Positions 25,343 through 34,095 of a stretch of DNA of 64,000 nt are shown in pieces. Position numbers and translations under genes: made by a program. The stretch spans positions 1 to 64,000 of the forward strand of contig JAXHLT010000006.1 in the NCBI GenBank assembly GCA_034521955.1. The letters run 5' to 3'. The notes below the pieces were generated by a model. The model was not told the origin of the DNA, searched no databases, and was given only the letters and a program-made list of their open reading frames with translations. This DNA comes from M55B127 sp034521955. Its GTDB lineage: Bacteria; Bacillota; Halanaerobiia; Halanaerobiales; M55B127. The first letter of the stretch is position 1; each line of letters starts with the position of its first letter.

Positions 25343-25365
25343 TATTAATGGGAAGGGAGTTTTTT
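25326..25365 (+). terminator. terminator overlapping the azlC ribosome site
   Basis: CCCTTCCC (25326-25333), the last codons of the ATPase gene, pairs perfectly with GGGAAGGG (25350-25357), followed by AG and six T. The 3' arm contains the only SD-like sequence for the next gene, so the hairpin may both end transcription and hide that RBS. Confidence 0.7.
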
Positions 25366-25368
25366 ATT

Positions 25369-26052
25369 TTGAGTTACAAAAATGCTGTAATAGATGGAGT
25401 CAAAAATTCAATTCCAGTTATATTAGGCTATCTACCAATCGGGATAAGTTATGGTATTTTAGCACTGGGCACTGATCTGCCTCCTTATTTAATAGTGGGT
25501 ATGTCAGTTTTTGTATTTGCAGGTTCTTCACAATTAATTGCTGTAAACATGTTAGCTGCTCAAGCTGCTGTGATTCCAGTTATTATGACAACCTTTTTAA
25601 TTAATTTAAGACATATCTTGATGAGTGCTTCTTTAAGTCTTCACTTTAAAAAAACTTCCTCTAAACTACTTCCCTTTATTGGTTTTGTGATCACCGATGA
25701 ATCCTTTGCTTTAGGTAGTACATTATTAGAAGAAGAAAGAGAAAACAAGGGGATATTCTTTTTAGCGATGGGATTAAGTGCTTATTTAGGCTGGGTCTTC
25801 AGTTCTTTAATTGGAGTTATCTTGGGAAGTTATATTTTAAGTTTTGAAATACCTGTTATTGATTTTGTGCTTCCGGCAATGTTTATAATCCTTCTTATCA
25901 TGCAGATAAAAGATAGAATGGATATAGTGGTATCAATTCTAGCAGGACTTTTATCAATCATATTATACTTTTTAATTCCCGGTAATTGGAATATTATTAT
26001 AGCTACAGTAGCTGCTGCAATCTTAGGGGTGATGATAGAAAATGCATTATAA
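25369..26052 (+). CDS. azlC: AzlC-family branched-chain amino acid exporter, large subunit
   Basis: About 227 residues with GVKNSIPVILGYLPIGISYGILA near the start and several hydrophobic segments, as in AzlC/YgaZ. With AzlD it exports branched-chain or related amino acids. TTG 25369 is preferred because GGGAAGGGA lies about 9 nt upstream, while ATG 25348 has no SD. It overlaps azlD by 11 nt. Confidence 0.85.
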   Translation: MSYKNAVIDGVKNSIPVILGYLPIGISYGILALGTDLPPYLIVGMSVFVFAGSSQLIAVNMLAAQAAVIPVIMTTFLINLRHILMSASLSLHFKKTSSKLLPFIGFVITDESFALGSTLLEEERENKGIFFLAMGLSAYLGWVFSSLIGVILGSYILSFEIPVIDFVLPAMFIILLIMQIKDRMDIVVSILAGLLSIILYFLIPGNWNIIIATVAAAILGVMIENAL

Positions 26053-26359
26053 GTATATCTTAATGATTTTAGGAATGACTTTAGTAACCTATATACCAAG
26101 AATGCTGCCGGTTACCTTGCTTTCAAAAGTAAAAATACCTGATTTAGTGGTAAGAATTTTGAAGTTTGTCGGACCTGCAATTTTAGCAGCTCTTTTGGCG
26201 CCAACCCTGTTTATTACAGATGGTAGTGTGGATATTTCTTTACAGAACAATTATTTATTAGCTGCAATACCTACATTTTTTACTGCATATTTTTCAAGGA
26301 GTATTTTTACAACGGTATTTGCAGGTATGGTTTTTTTATATATATTGACATTAATTTAA
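26042..26359 (+). CDS. azlD: AzlD-family exporter small subunit
   Basis: 105 residues with about four hydrophobic segments; TYIPRMLPVTLLSKVKIPDLVVRILKFVGPAILAALLAP is typical of AzlD/YgaH. It overlaps azlC, and the two act as a pair in the membrane. Confidence 0.87.
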   Translation: MHYKYILMILGMTLVTYIPRMLPVTLLSKVKIPDLVVRILKFVGPAILAALLAPTLFITDGSVDISLQNNYLLAAIPTFFTAYFSRSIFTTVFAGMVFLYILTLI

Positions 26360-26372
26360 GAGGAGTGAAAAT

Positions 26373-27398
26373 ATGGAAATTAAAATTGAGTTATTTAGTG
26401 ATACTTCGACAAGACCTTCTGATGAAATGAGAGACTTTATGGCTAATGCAGAAGTAGGTGATGAACAGCTTTTAGAAGATCCAAGTGTAAACAAGTTAAC
26501 ATCGATGGCAAGCGAAATTTTAGGAAAAGAAGAGGCAATTTACTTACCTTCTGGTCTTATGGCAAATCAAATCTCTTTTGCTGTTCACTGTAATCCGGGA
26601 GATGAAATTATCATGGATGCAAGTGCTCATCCTATACATTATGAAGGAGGGGCAACAGCAGTAATTAGTGGAGCCTCTATTAATCCAGTAGAAGGAAAAA
26701 ACGGGATTTTTACAGTTGAACAGTTTGAAAACGCTGTGCGCACTAAGGATTATCATGATCCACAGAGTAAACTGCTTTCAATTGAACAGACCTCAAACTT
26801 AGGTGGGGGAAGAATTTGGCCGCTTGAGTTAATTGAAGAAATTACTGATCGAGCTCATGAATTAGGTTTAAAAACCCATATGGATGGTGCAAGGCTATTT
26901 AATGCAGTGGCGAAAACTAAAATAGATGCAAAAACATATGGTAAAAACTTTGATTCAATCTGGTTTGATTTAAGTAAGGGGTTAGGTGCTCCTGTGGGAT
27001 CTGTTTTAGCTGGTTCAAAAGAGTTTATCAATCAAGCTCGATACTGGAAACAAAGATTAGGTGGTGCAATGAGGCAGGCTGGTATAATTGCTGCAGGAGG
27101 AATTTATGCTTTAGAAAATAATCTTGAAAGGATTAAAGAGGATAATGATAATGCTAAATTACTAGCAGAAGAATTAGCCAATTTACCGGATATTATAATA
27201 GATCCGGAAAAAGTTGATACAAATATTGTTATTTTTAAAGTTAAAAAGAGGAATTCGGATAAATTTGCAGAAAAATTATTAGACAAAGGTTTAAGATTAA
27301 GTGTTTTACATGATAAACTAAGAGCAGTTACTCACCTTGATGTAGATGAAGATGACATATTGGAAGCAGTCAAAATCTTCAAAGAGGTATTAGCTTAG
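26373..27398 (+). CDS. ltaE: low-specificity threonine aldolase
   Basis: 341 residues of the fold-type I PLP aldolase family. EIELFSDTSTRPSDEMRDFM at the start, LSIEQTSNLGGGRIWPLE, HMDGARLFNA and the PLP-lysine region WFDLSKGLGAPVGS (lysine in SKG) are all present. It splits L-threonine or L-allo-threonine to glycine and acetaldehyde. It follows azlD by 13 nt, suggesting an amino-acid balance role shared with the exporter. Confidence 0.92.
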   Translation: MEIKIELFSDTSTRPSDEMRDFMANAEVGDEQLLEDPSVNKLTSMASEILGKEEAIYLPSGLMANQISFAVHCNPGDEIIMDASAHPIHYEGGATAVISGASINPVEGKNGIFTVEQFENAVRTKDYHDPQSKLLSIEQTSNLGGGRIWPLELIEEITDRAHELGLKTHMDGARLFNAVAKTKIDAKTYGKNFDSIWFDLSKGLGAPVGSVLAGSKEFINQARYWKQRLGGAMRQAGIIAAGGIYALENNLERIKEDNDNAKLLAEELANLPDIIIDPEKVDTNIVIFKVKKRNSDKFAEKLLDKGLRLSVLHDKLRAVTHLDVDEDDILEAVKIFKEVLA

Positions 27399-27589
27399 TA
27401 TATTATAATATTACAATTTGTGTATATTTACTAAATTTTCACTAAATTATTAATATTTTTATTATAATGAAAATTATCATAAAATATGTTATAATAGTAG
27501 AATAAACAATAGGAGAGGGAGTGGACACCCAATTCAAAACAAGTTAGTTCAAAAGTTAATTAGAGTTAATAATAATAGGAGGTAAAAAA

Positions 27590-28621
27590 ATGAACAAAAT
27601 TAAATTTACAGGAATTCTTACAATTGCCTTAATGATGGTGTTTAGTTTAGTTTTTATTGGGGGCAGCGTATATGCTCAAGATCTTGATAGGATGGCAATA
27701 TTATTCCCGGGTTCAATACAGGATGCTGACTATAATGCTACTGGTTATGAAACAATGTTAGCTGTAGAAGAAGAATTAGGCTTAGAAGTTTCTTACTCAG
27801 AACAGGTAGCAGTTCCTGATGCTGCTCGAGTTTTAGGAGAATATGCTGCTAGTGGTTATGGTATTATTTGGGCACATGGTGCACAGTTTAATCAAGCTGT
27901 ATTTGAAGTAGCTCCTCAGTTTCCAGATGTTGCTTTTATAATTGAAGCTGATGCCCCTCTAGATGAAGAAATGGCAAATGTTACTCTCCTAGAACGTAAT
28001 TATTATCCTGGTTTCTATGTTTTAGGTGCTTTAGCAACTAGGATTACAGAAGCAAATAAAATTGGATATATCGGTGGATTAGAACTTCCTTTCACTTATG
28101 GTGAAGTAAATGCAATTGGTCAAGCTATTGCAGAGTATAATCCTGATATAGAGTTTAGTTATCTATATGTTGGTGACTTTAATGATACAGTTAAAACAAA
28201 ACAAAGTGCTGAAGCATTAATTTCTCAAGGTGTAGATGTAATTATTAGTGGTGTAAACTTAGGTAACTATGGTCTATTTAGAGCAGTTGAAGATGCTGAA
28301 AGACAAGTATATGTTACAACAACTTATACAAATAAATATAACTTAGCTCCAAAACATCACTTAACATCAGATTTATTTATGTACAATCCAGTTGTTTTTG
28401 AAGCTATAGAAAGAATTCAATCAGGTCAAACAAGTAACCATATTCCAATGCAATATGGTCCTGAAAGTTCCCGTTATCTAAAACTTCCTGTTGATAACGT
28501 TTCAGATGAAGTTAATGAATGGATAAAAGGAATTGCTGAAAAAGTTGCAAGTGGCGAAATTGTTGTTGAAAAGAACTTATCAGAAATTGATCTAGAAATA
28601 GATGTTGAAGTATTAAACTAA
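27590..28621 (+). CDS. BMP-family nucleoside ABC transporter substrate-binding protein
   Basis: 343 residues. A signal peptide of about 29 residues ends in SVYA before QD with no lipobox cysteine. The mature protein has the BMP/PnrA fold: AILFPGSIQDADYNATGYE, WAHGAQFN and KIGYIGGLELPF. These proteins bind purine nucleosides and related compounds. It heads a complete ABC operon. The 191-nt gap before it holds a TATAAT (27490-27495) and a clear AGGAGG RBS. Confidence 0.9.
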   Translation: MNKIKFTGILTIALMMVFSLVFIGGSVYAQDLDRMAILFPGSIQDADYNATGYETMLAVEEELGLEVSYSEQVAVPDAARVLGEYAASGYGIIWAHGAQFNQAVFEVAPQFPDVAFIIEADAPLDEEMANVTLLERNYYPGFYVLGALATRITEANKIGYIGGLELPFTYGEVNAIGQAIAEYNPDIEFSYLYVGDFNDTVKTKQSAEALISQGVDVIISGVNLGNYGLFRAVEDAERQVYVTTTYTNKYNLAPKHHLTSDLFMYNPVVFEAIERIQSGQTSNHIPMQYGPESSRYLKLPVDNVSDEVNEWIKGIAEKVASGEIVVEKNLSEIDLEIDVEVLN

Positions 28622-28640
28622 AAAGTTAAATGATATATAA

Positions 28641-28670
28641 ATTGCTGCCTGATTAGCTTCAGGCAGCAAT
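28641..28670 (+). promoter_or_regulatory. intercistronic hairpin after the binding-protein gene
   Basis: A perfect 12-bp stem (28641-28652 with 28659-28670), loop of six, and no proper T run. Such hairpins often stabilise the upstream message or partly terminate transcription so that binding protein exceeds transporter; that role is inferred. Confidence 0.6.
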
Positions 28671-28754
28671 CTAATTTTAATTAGAGAGAGTATACCTTCT
28701 TGCTTGGTATTTATCAATAACAAAAATACTTTAAAAAGAGAGTGAGTTTGAAAT

Positions 28755-30290
28755 ATGACTAATAAAAATAAAGTTTTAGAAACAAAAAATATAAGCAAGA
28801 GTTTTGGTTCAGTACAAGCTTTAGATAAAGTAAATTTTGACCTCAATGAGGGAGAAATCCATGGTTTATTAGGAGAAAATGGTGCAGGCAAGTCAACCCT
28901 AATGAATGTGTTATACGGCTTATATAAAGAAGATGAAGGTGAAATATATATAAGAGGAGAAAAAGTTGAATTTAATTCTCCAATTGATTCAATTAAAAAA
29001 GGTATTGGTATGATCCACCAAAGCTCTACATTAGTACCTGAGTTTACAGCCTTAGAAAACTTAATTTTAGGTACTGAAGGTAATAAGATGACTTTAGAGC
29101 TTAAAAATGCTGAAAAGAAAATTCTTGAGATACAAGAAAACTTTGGTCTTAAGTTTCCATTAAATGTTAAGGTGAAAGATCTACCAGCTGGTATTAAACA
29201 AAAGGTAGAGATTATACGTTCAATCTATAGAGGTGCAAATATCCTGATTTTAGATGAACCAACAACTTCTTTGGTTGCTGAAGAGTTTGAACAGCTCTTA
29301 AAGTCTCTTAAGAAGATGGTTGCAGATGGTGTAACAATAGTCTTTATAACTCATAAAATTAAAGAAGTTCTTCAGGCTTGTGATAGAGCCAGTGTGCTAA
29401 CTGGTGGAGTTATGCAGGGGACTTTAAATACTAAAAAGGCATCAAAAGATGACTTAGTTAAGTTAATGTTTGGTACTCATGAGATAGATATTACCGAAAG
29501 TGCAATTCCAATAATTGATGTTCCTGAAGTCGAAAAGTCCAAGGAACCAATCTTAACTTTGAATAATATTTCTGCCAAGTCAAAAGAAAAAGATGGTACT
29601 GATTTAGAGTCAGTATCTTTTGATATCTATGGAGCAGAAATCCTTGGTATTGCAGGTATATCAGGAAATGGCCAAAAAGAGTTAGCTGAAGTAATTATAG
29701 ATCCTAATAATATTACAGAAGGTGAAATCAGTTTAAAGGGAGAAAAGATTAATGGCATAACAACCAACAAGGTTTTTAGTAAAAATGTAACTTATATTCC
29801 TGAGGATAGAAAAAAAGAATCGATTTTAGGACTTGGAAATATTAAAGACAATGTTTTATTAGGTCACCAGAGAGAAAAAAAATATCAAAGTAGTGGAATA
29901 GTTAAATGGGATAAAGTAAAACAGGATGCAAAAGATATTATAAAAGAGTATCAGGTTAAAACACCTGATGAAAACAAAAGAATCGGGAAATTATCCGGTG
30001 GTAATATACAAAGAGTTGTTATAGGTAGGGCATTATTAAATGATCTTGATTTATTAGTTACTCATAGTCCTACAGCTGGTTTAGATATGGCATCAGTTGA
30101 ATTTGTATTTAAGAGATTAGTTGAACTAAGATCTAAAGGTACTGCCGTTTTGTATATAAACGAAGACTTGGATGAGTTAATGGAAGTCAGTGATAGAATA
30201 GGTGTTATTCATGAAGGAAAAATAGTAGATATATTTGAAAAGGATCAGTTTGATAAATATAAAATTGGTTCTAAGATGATTGGAGGTTAG
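28755..30290 (+). CDS. nucleoside ABC transporter ATPase (tandem domains)
   Basis: 511 residues with two ABC domains. The first has GENGAGKST and LDEPTTSL; the second has the degenerate GISGNGQKE and LSGGNIQR, the usual pattern in sugar/nucleoside importers of the RbsA/NupO type. It energises the two permeases that follow. Confidence 0.92.
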   Translation: MTNKNKVLETKNISKSFGSVQALDKVNFDLNEGEIHGLLGENGAGKSTLMNVLYGLYKEDEGEIYIRGEKVEFNSPIDSIKKGIGMIHQSSTLVPEFTALENLILGTEGNKMTLELKNAEKKILEIQENFGLKFPLNVKVKDLPAGIKQKVEIIRSIYRGANILILDEPTTSLVAEEFEQLLKSLKKMVADGVTIVFITHKIKEVLQACDRASVLTGGVMQGTLNTKKASKDDLVKLMFGTHEIDITESAIPIIDVPEVEKSKEPILTLNNISAKSKEKDGTDLESVSFDIYGAEILGIAGISGNGQKELAEVIIDPNNITEGEISLKGEKINGITTNKVFSKNVTYIPEDRKKESILGLGNIKDNVLLGHQREKKYQSSGIVKWDKVKQDAKDIIKEYQVKTPDENKRIGKLSGGNIQRVVIGRALLNDLDLLVTHSPTAGLDMASVEFVFKRLVELRSKGTAVLYINEDLDELMEVSDRIGVIHEGKIVDIFEKDQFDKYKIGSKMIGG

Positions 30291-30294
30291 TAAA

Positions 30295-31368
30295 GTGGCT
30301 GTAGAAGAAAAAACAATTGAAGAAACTAAATGGCAATTATTCTGGAATGGTTTTAAACCTTATATTCTGGCTTTATTAATAGCATTTGCTATATCAGGAG
30401 CTATAATTGGTCTACTTGGATATAATATACCAAAAGCATATCAAACACTGCTTTTTACTTCTTTTACCTCTAGAAGAGGATTTATTGAAACTTTAAAGAA
30501 GTTTATACCGCTTACATTTGCAACATATGCCTTTGCAATCCCATTCAGAATTAGATTTTTTAACATAGGTGGATGGGGACAGATGTTATTTGGTGGAGCA
30601 ATGACTGCGATTGTAGGTATAGCATTATCAGGATTTAATCTTCCTGCAGTAATATTTATTCCGATATTATTAATTGTTGCAATGATTGCTGGTGCTTTAT
30701 TTGCTGTAATTGCAGGCTTTTTAAAAGCTTATTACAATATTAATCCAATTATTTCAACAATCATGTTGAACTTTATTGCATTTTATTTTGTTAACTTTAT
30801 AGCGACAAATGAACCGTGGAAGGCTCCTTTATCGGGTCATCCGATGACTTTAAGGTTGCCAGAAGCTGCAATACTACCTAAATTATTTGGACAGATCCAT
30901 TTAGGTATAGTAGTAGTTGGTATCGCTATTTTTGCAATTTACTTTTTAATGAACAGAACTGTTTTAGGTTATGAAATAAAAGCAACAGGACTTAATCCTG
31001 ATGCATCATCTGTTTATGGAATAAAGATGAAAAGAACATTAATGATTACCTTCTTAATTGCCGGTGCAATGGGTGGACTTGGTGGAGGTATAGAAGTTAT
31101 GGGAGTACACTCCCGCCTTATTGAAGGTTTTGCTTTAACCAGTGGTGCTCAGTACGGTATATTTGGAATACTTACTGCTCTTATATGTCAGGGTAATCCG
31201 TTAGGTGTACCGGTATCTGCGCTATTTATATCAATATTACTTGTTGGAGCAGATGCGATGCAGAGAACATTACAGGTTCCCGTAGAACTTGTATTTTTAA
31301 CTCAAGCAATTATAGTACTTCTAATAGTTATATTGAGAAGAAAAGCTGGGGGTAGTTTCATTGAATAA
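30295..31368 (+). CDS. nucleoside ABC transporter permease 1
   Basis: About 357 residues, with roughly 8-10 hydrophobic segments and the RIRFFNIGGWGQMLFG motif of BPD_transp_2 (YufP/NupP-like) permeases. GTG 30295 was chosen because TTGGAGGT lies 8 nt upstream; the longer reading from 30280 starts inside the SD. It pairs with the next permease. Confidence 0.9.
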   Translation: MAVEEKTIEETKWQLFWNGFKPYILALLIAFAISGAIIGLLGYNIPKAYQTLLFTSFTSRRGFIETLKKFIPLTFATYAFAIPFRIRFFNIGGWGQMLFGGAMTAIVGIALSGFNLPAVIFIPILLIVAMIAGALFAVIAGFLKAYYNINPIISTIMLNFIAFYFVNFIATNEPWKAPLSGHPMTLRLPEAAILPKLFGQIHLGIVVVGIAIFAIYFLMNRTVLGYEIKATGLNPDASSVYGIKMKRTLMITFLIAGAMGGLGGGIEVMGVHSRLIEGFALTSGAQYGIFGILTALICQGNPLGVPVSALFISILLVGADAMQRTLQVPVELVFLTQAIIVLLIVILRRKAGGSFIE

Positions 31369-31403
31369 TCTTTTATACTTAACGAAAGAAAGGAAGTGGT
31401 GAT

Positions 31404-32318
31404 GTGGGTCAACTTACTGAAATGATTTCACAGATAATTTCATATACTACTATCTATGCCCTGGCCAGCCTTGGAATTGTAATCGGTGGAAGAACAGGAG
31501 TTTTTAACATTTCTGGAGAAGGTATAATGTTAGCGGCTGCTTCTGCAGGATTTATTGCAGCATATCAAACCGGAAGCTGGTTTATGGGTTTTGTAGTAGG
31601 GGCTTTAATGGGTGGTCTTTTTGGACTTATTTTGATATATATTCACGAATCTTTAAAGATCAGTCAGTTCATATTAGGAATTACATTGGTAATATTAGGT
31701 ACTGGATTATCTGATTTATTATATAAAACAATAGTTGGAGTACAGTTGTTTGCTCCTGAGGCACCTCGAGTGCCAGAGATAACGATACCAGGAATATCAA
31801 ACATCCCAATTGTTTCTGCGATATTTAATCAGGATGTCATGGTCTATTTCACATATATAGCAGTTATAATTGCTTATTATATCTTCTATCACACAAGAAT
31901 TGGTTTAGAGACCAGAGCTATTGGTGAAGATCCTAAAGCTTCTGATGTAGTAGGTATCAATGTAACAGCAAGAAGATATGTTACTACAATTATTGGTGGT
32001 ATGTTTATGGGTTTGGCAGGAGCATATTTACCATTAGTTGTTACCGGAACATATACTACTAATATTTCAAATGGTAGAGGTTTTATGGCAATAGGTATTG
32101 CTATATTTGCAAGTTGGAGACCTGAAAGAGCTTATCTTGGTGCATTTATATTTGCAGCAATTGAAGTATTTTCATTTCAACAACAGCTTGGATCTTCAGT
32201 TCTACCATATCAGTTCTTATTAATGTTACCATTTATCTCTGTACTAGTAATCATGTGGTTGTTCAGAAAGAGAGTGGAGTTCCCGGCTTCATTAGGAAAA
32301 GCATACAGTCGAGAATAG
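31404..32318 (+). CDS. nucleoside ABC transporter permease 2
   Basis: 304 residues with about 8 membrane segments. The GGRTGVFNISGEGIMLAAA segment and ETRAIGEDPKASDVVGINV are typical of YufQ/NupQ-type permeases. GTG 31404 has AAGGAAGTGG upstream. It is the last gene of the BMP-type importer. Confidence 0.9.
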   Translation: MGQLTEMISQIISYTTIYALASLGIVIGGRTGVFNISGEGIMLAAASAGFIAAYQTGSWFMGFVVGALMGGLFGLILIYIHESLKISQFILGITLVILGTGLSDLLYKTIVGVQLFAPEAPRVPEITIPGISNIPIVSAIFNQDVMVYFTYIAVIIAYYIFYHTRIGLETRAIGEDPKASDVVGINVTARRYVTTIIGGMFMGLAGAYLPLVVTGTYTTNISNGRGFMAIGIAIFASWRPERAYLGAFIFAAIEVFSFQQQLGSSVLPYQFLLMLPFISVLVIMWLFRKRVEFPASLGKAYSRE

Positions 32319-32340
32319 TAGTTAATAGGATATAAATAAA

Positions 32341-32396
32341 TTGGGGATGGAGCTCCCCTTTAACCATTACATTAAAGATGTAATTAATGGCTCCTA
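32341..32396 (+). ncRNA. fluoride riboswitch (crcB RNA) aptamer
   Basis: The order GGGGATG-GAGC-CCCC, TTTAACC, an ATTACAT/ATGTAAT helix, TAATGG, CTCCTAT matches the crcB motif. P1 is GGGG with CCCC; the loop GGAGC (32349-32353) can form the pseudoknot with GCTCC (32390-32394). The 3' CTCCTA is also the 5' arm of the terminator that follows, as in known ON switches. It lies directly before an antiporter and a DUF190 gene. Confidence 0.88.
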
Positions 32397-32430
32397 TCTG
32401 GATTTTATATATCTAGGTAGGAGTTTTTTT
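32391..32430 (+). terminator. fluoride riboswitch expression-platform terminator
   Basis: CTCCTATCT (32391-32399) pairs with AGGTAGGAG (32415-32423), with one G-U, followed by seven T. The 5' arm is shared with the aptamer pseudoknot, so fluoride binding should block this hairpin and allow transcription. Confidence 0.87.
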
Positions 32431-32460
32431 ACGTTCAATAGTTTGAGAGGGGTAATATAG

Positions 32461-33645
32461 ATGGCAATTAGTTTAGCAGTAATTATTGTATTCGGATTAT
32501 TATTTAATAAAATATTTACAAAGTTAAAACTTCCAGGTCTATTAGGAATGCTACTTTTAGGTATATTATTGGGACCATATGGATTAGGTTTAATAAGTAA
32601 AGAGATCCTTATGATTTCAGCAGATTTAAGAAAAATAGCCTTAATAGTGATATTATTAAGAGCTGGTTTAGGTATTGAAAGAAAGACCTTGAAAAAAATA
32701 GGTATTCCTGCAGTTAAGCTTAGTTTTATTCCCGGACTTATGGAAGGCTTTACAATATTAATTATTTCTAGTTATATATTTAATCTTGGGTTTATTGAAG
32801 CTGGAATACTAGCTTTTATAATTGCTGCAGTATCACCTGCAGTTGTTGTACCACAGATGCTTAATTTAATTGATGAAGGTAGAGGAACTAAAAAAGGAAT
32901 ACCCACCTTGATTTTAACCGGAGCATCGGTTGATGATGTGATGGCTATTACAGTCTTTTCTACATTTTTAGGTTTTTATACCAGTGAATCATTAAATGTT
33001 GGAATCCAGTTAATCAGTGTTCCACTTTCAATAATAATTGGTATAATATTAGGAGTAATAAGTGCATTTGTATTAATATATATATTCAAAAAGTATCATA
33101 TAAGGGATACAAAAAAAGCATTAATAATATTAAGTACTGCAATACTTTTAACAGGTCTAGAAGATATATTAGCAGATTTTGTTCCCATAGCAGCACTACT
33201 AGGTGTGATGACAATTGGATTTGTACTACAGGAGAGATATAAGCTTATTGGTAATAGATTAGCAGCTAAGTTTAATAAAATATGGGTATTTGCTGAAATT
33301 ATGCTCTTTGTTCTAGTTGGTGCTGAAGTTAATATTTATCTAGCCTGGGACTCAGGATTAGCTGGTCTTTTAATTATCTTTGTCGGACTTATGGCAAGAA
33401 GTATTGGTGTTTTAATTTCAGTATATGGAACAAATCTTAATATAAAAGAACGTATCTTTAGTGTAATTGCCTATACACCAAAAGCAACAGTTCAAGCTGC
33501 TATTGGTGCAGTACCACTTGCAGCAGGAGTTAAATCTGGTGAATTAATATTAGCAATAGCAGTTCTTTCAATTATAATAACAGCTCCTCTCGGAGCTGCT
33601 GGGATAAAGTTTGCAGGTGAAAACTGGTTATCTAAAGAAGAATAA
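32461..33645 (+). CDS. cation:proton antiporter (CPA family), fluoride-riboswitch-controlled
   Basis: 394 residues with about 12 membrane segments. PGLLGMLLLGILLGP and TGASVDDVMAI (paired aspartates) fit a CPA-type Na+/H+ or K+/H+ antiporter. It is the first gene after a fluoride riboswitch; antiporters are a known gene class under this RNA. It may restore pH or ion balance during HF entry, or act on fluoride indirectly. No crcB or clcF gene is seen in the window. Confidence 0.88.
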   Translation: MAISLAVIIVFGLLFNKIFTKLKLPGLLGMLLLGILLGPYGLGLISKEILMISADLRKIALIVILLRAGLGIERKTLKKIGIPAVKLSFIPGLMEGFTILIISSYIFNLGFIEAGILAFIIAAVSPAVVVPQMLNLIDEGRGTKKGIPTLILTGASVDDVMAITVFSTFLGFYTSESLNVGIQLISVPLSIIIGIILGVISAFVLIYIFKKYHIRDTKKALIILSTAILLTGLEDILADFVPIAALLGVMTIGFVLQERYKLIGNRLAAKFNKIWVFAEIMLFVLVGAEVNIYLAWDSGLAGLLIIFVGLMARSIGVLISVYGTNLNIKERIFSVIAYTPKATVQAAIGAVPLAAGVKSGELILAIAVLSIIITAPLGAAGIKFAGENWLSKEE

Positions 33646-33663
33646 TAAAAAGGGGAGAGAATT

Positions 33664-33987
33664 ATGGAAGGAAAAGGGAAAATCTTAAAAATATATATTG
33701 GAGAAAATGACCTTTATAATGATGAACCTCTCTATCAAGAGTTAATTAAAATGTTTAAAGAGAGGGGCTTGGCTGGTGCGACAGCAATGACGGGAATAGA
33801 GGGTTTTGGATTAAATAGCAGAATCAAAAGTAATCATATCTGGCAGTTGTCTGAAGATCTACCTGTTGTTATTGAGGTTGTTGATAAAGCAGAAAAAATA
33901 GAAGAGGTAATTCCAATTGTAAAAAAGATGGTTAAAGAGGGTCTAGTTACAGTAGAAGAAGTAGAGATTATTACATATAAGGCTTGA
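33664..33987 (+). CDS. DUF190 family protein
   Basis: 107 residues. KILKIYIGENDLYNDEPLYQEL, GLAGATAMTGIEGFG and LPVVIEVVDKAEKI are the recognisable DUF190 pattern; the fold is PII/GlnB-like. DUF190 genes often neighbour crcB fluoride channels, so it is probably part of the fluoride response. It is 18 nt after the antiporter and in the same transcript. Confidence 0.87.
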   Translation: MEGKGKILKIYIGENDLYNDEPLYQELIKMFKERGLAGATAMTGIEGFGLNSRIKSNHIWQLSEDLPVVIEVVDKAEKIEEVIPIVKKMVKEGLVTVEEVEIITYKA

Positions 33988-34095
33988 ATTTTTAAAGTAT
34001 CAAAAATATAGCAATTTTAAAAAGGACATAGTTAAATAATATCTAATTAATAACAGTGAGAGTAATAGATATAATAATATATGAGGTGGTTATCA

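Noticed and set aside
27490..27520. A riboswitch in the leader of the nucleoside transporter (GGGAGTGGACACCC).
   Set aside because: It forms only a tiny hairpin, with no match to known purine, PRPP or guanidine aptamers and no terminator.
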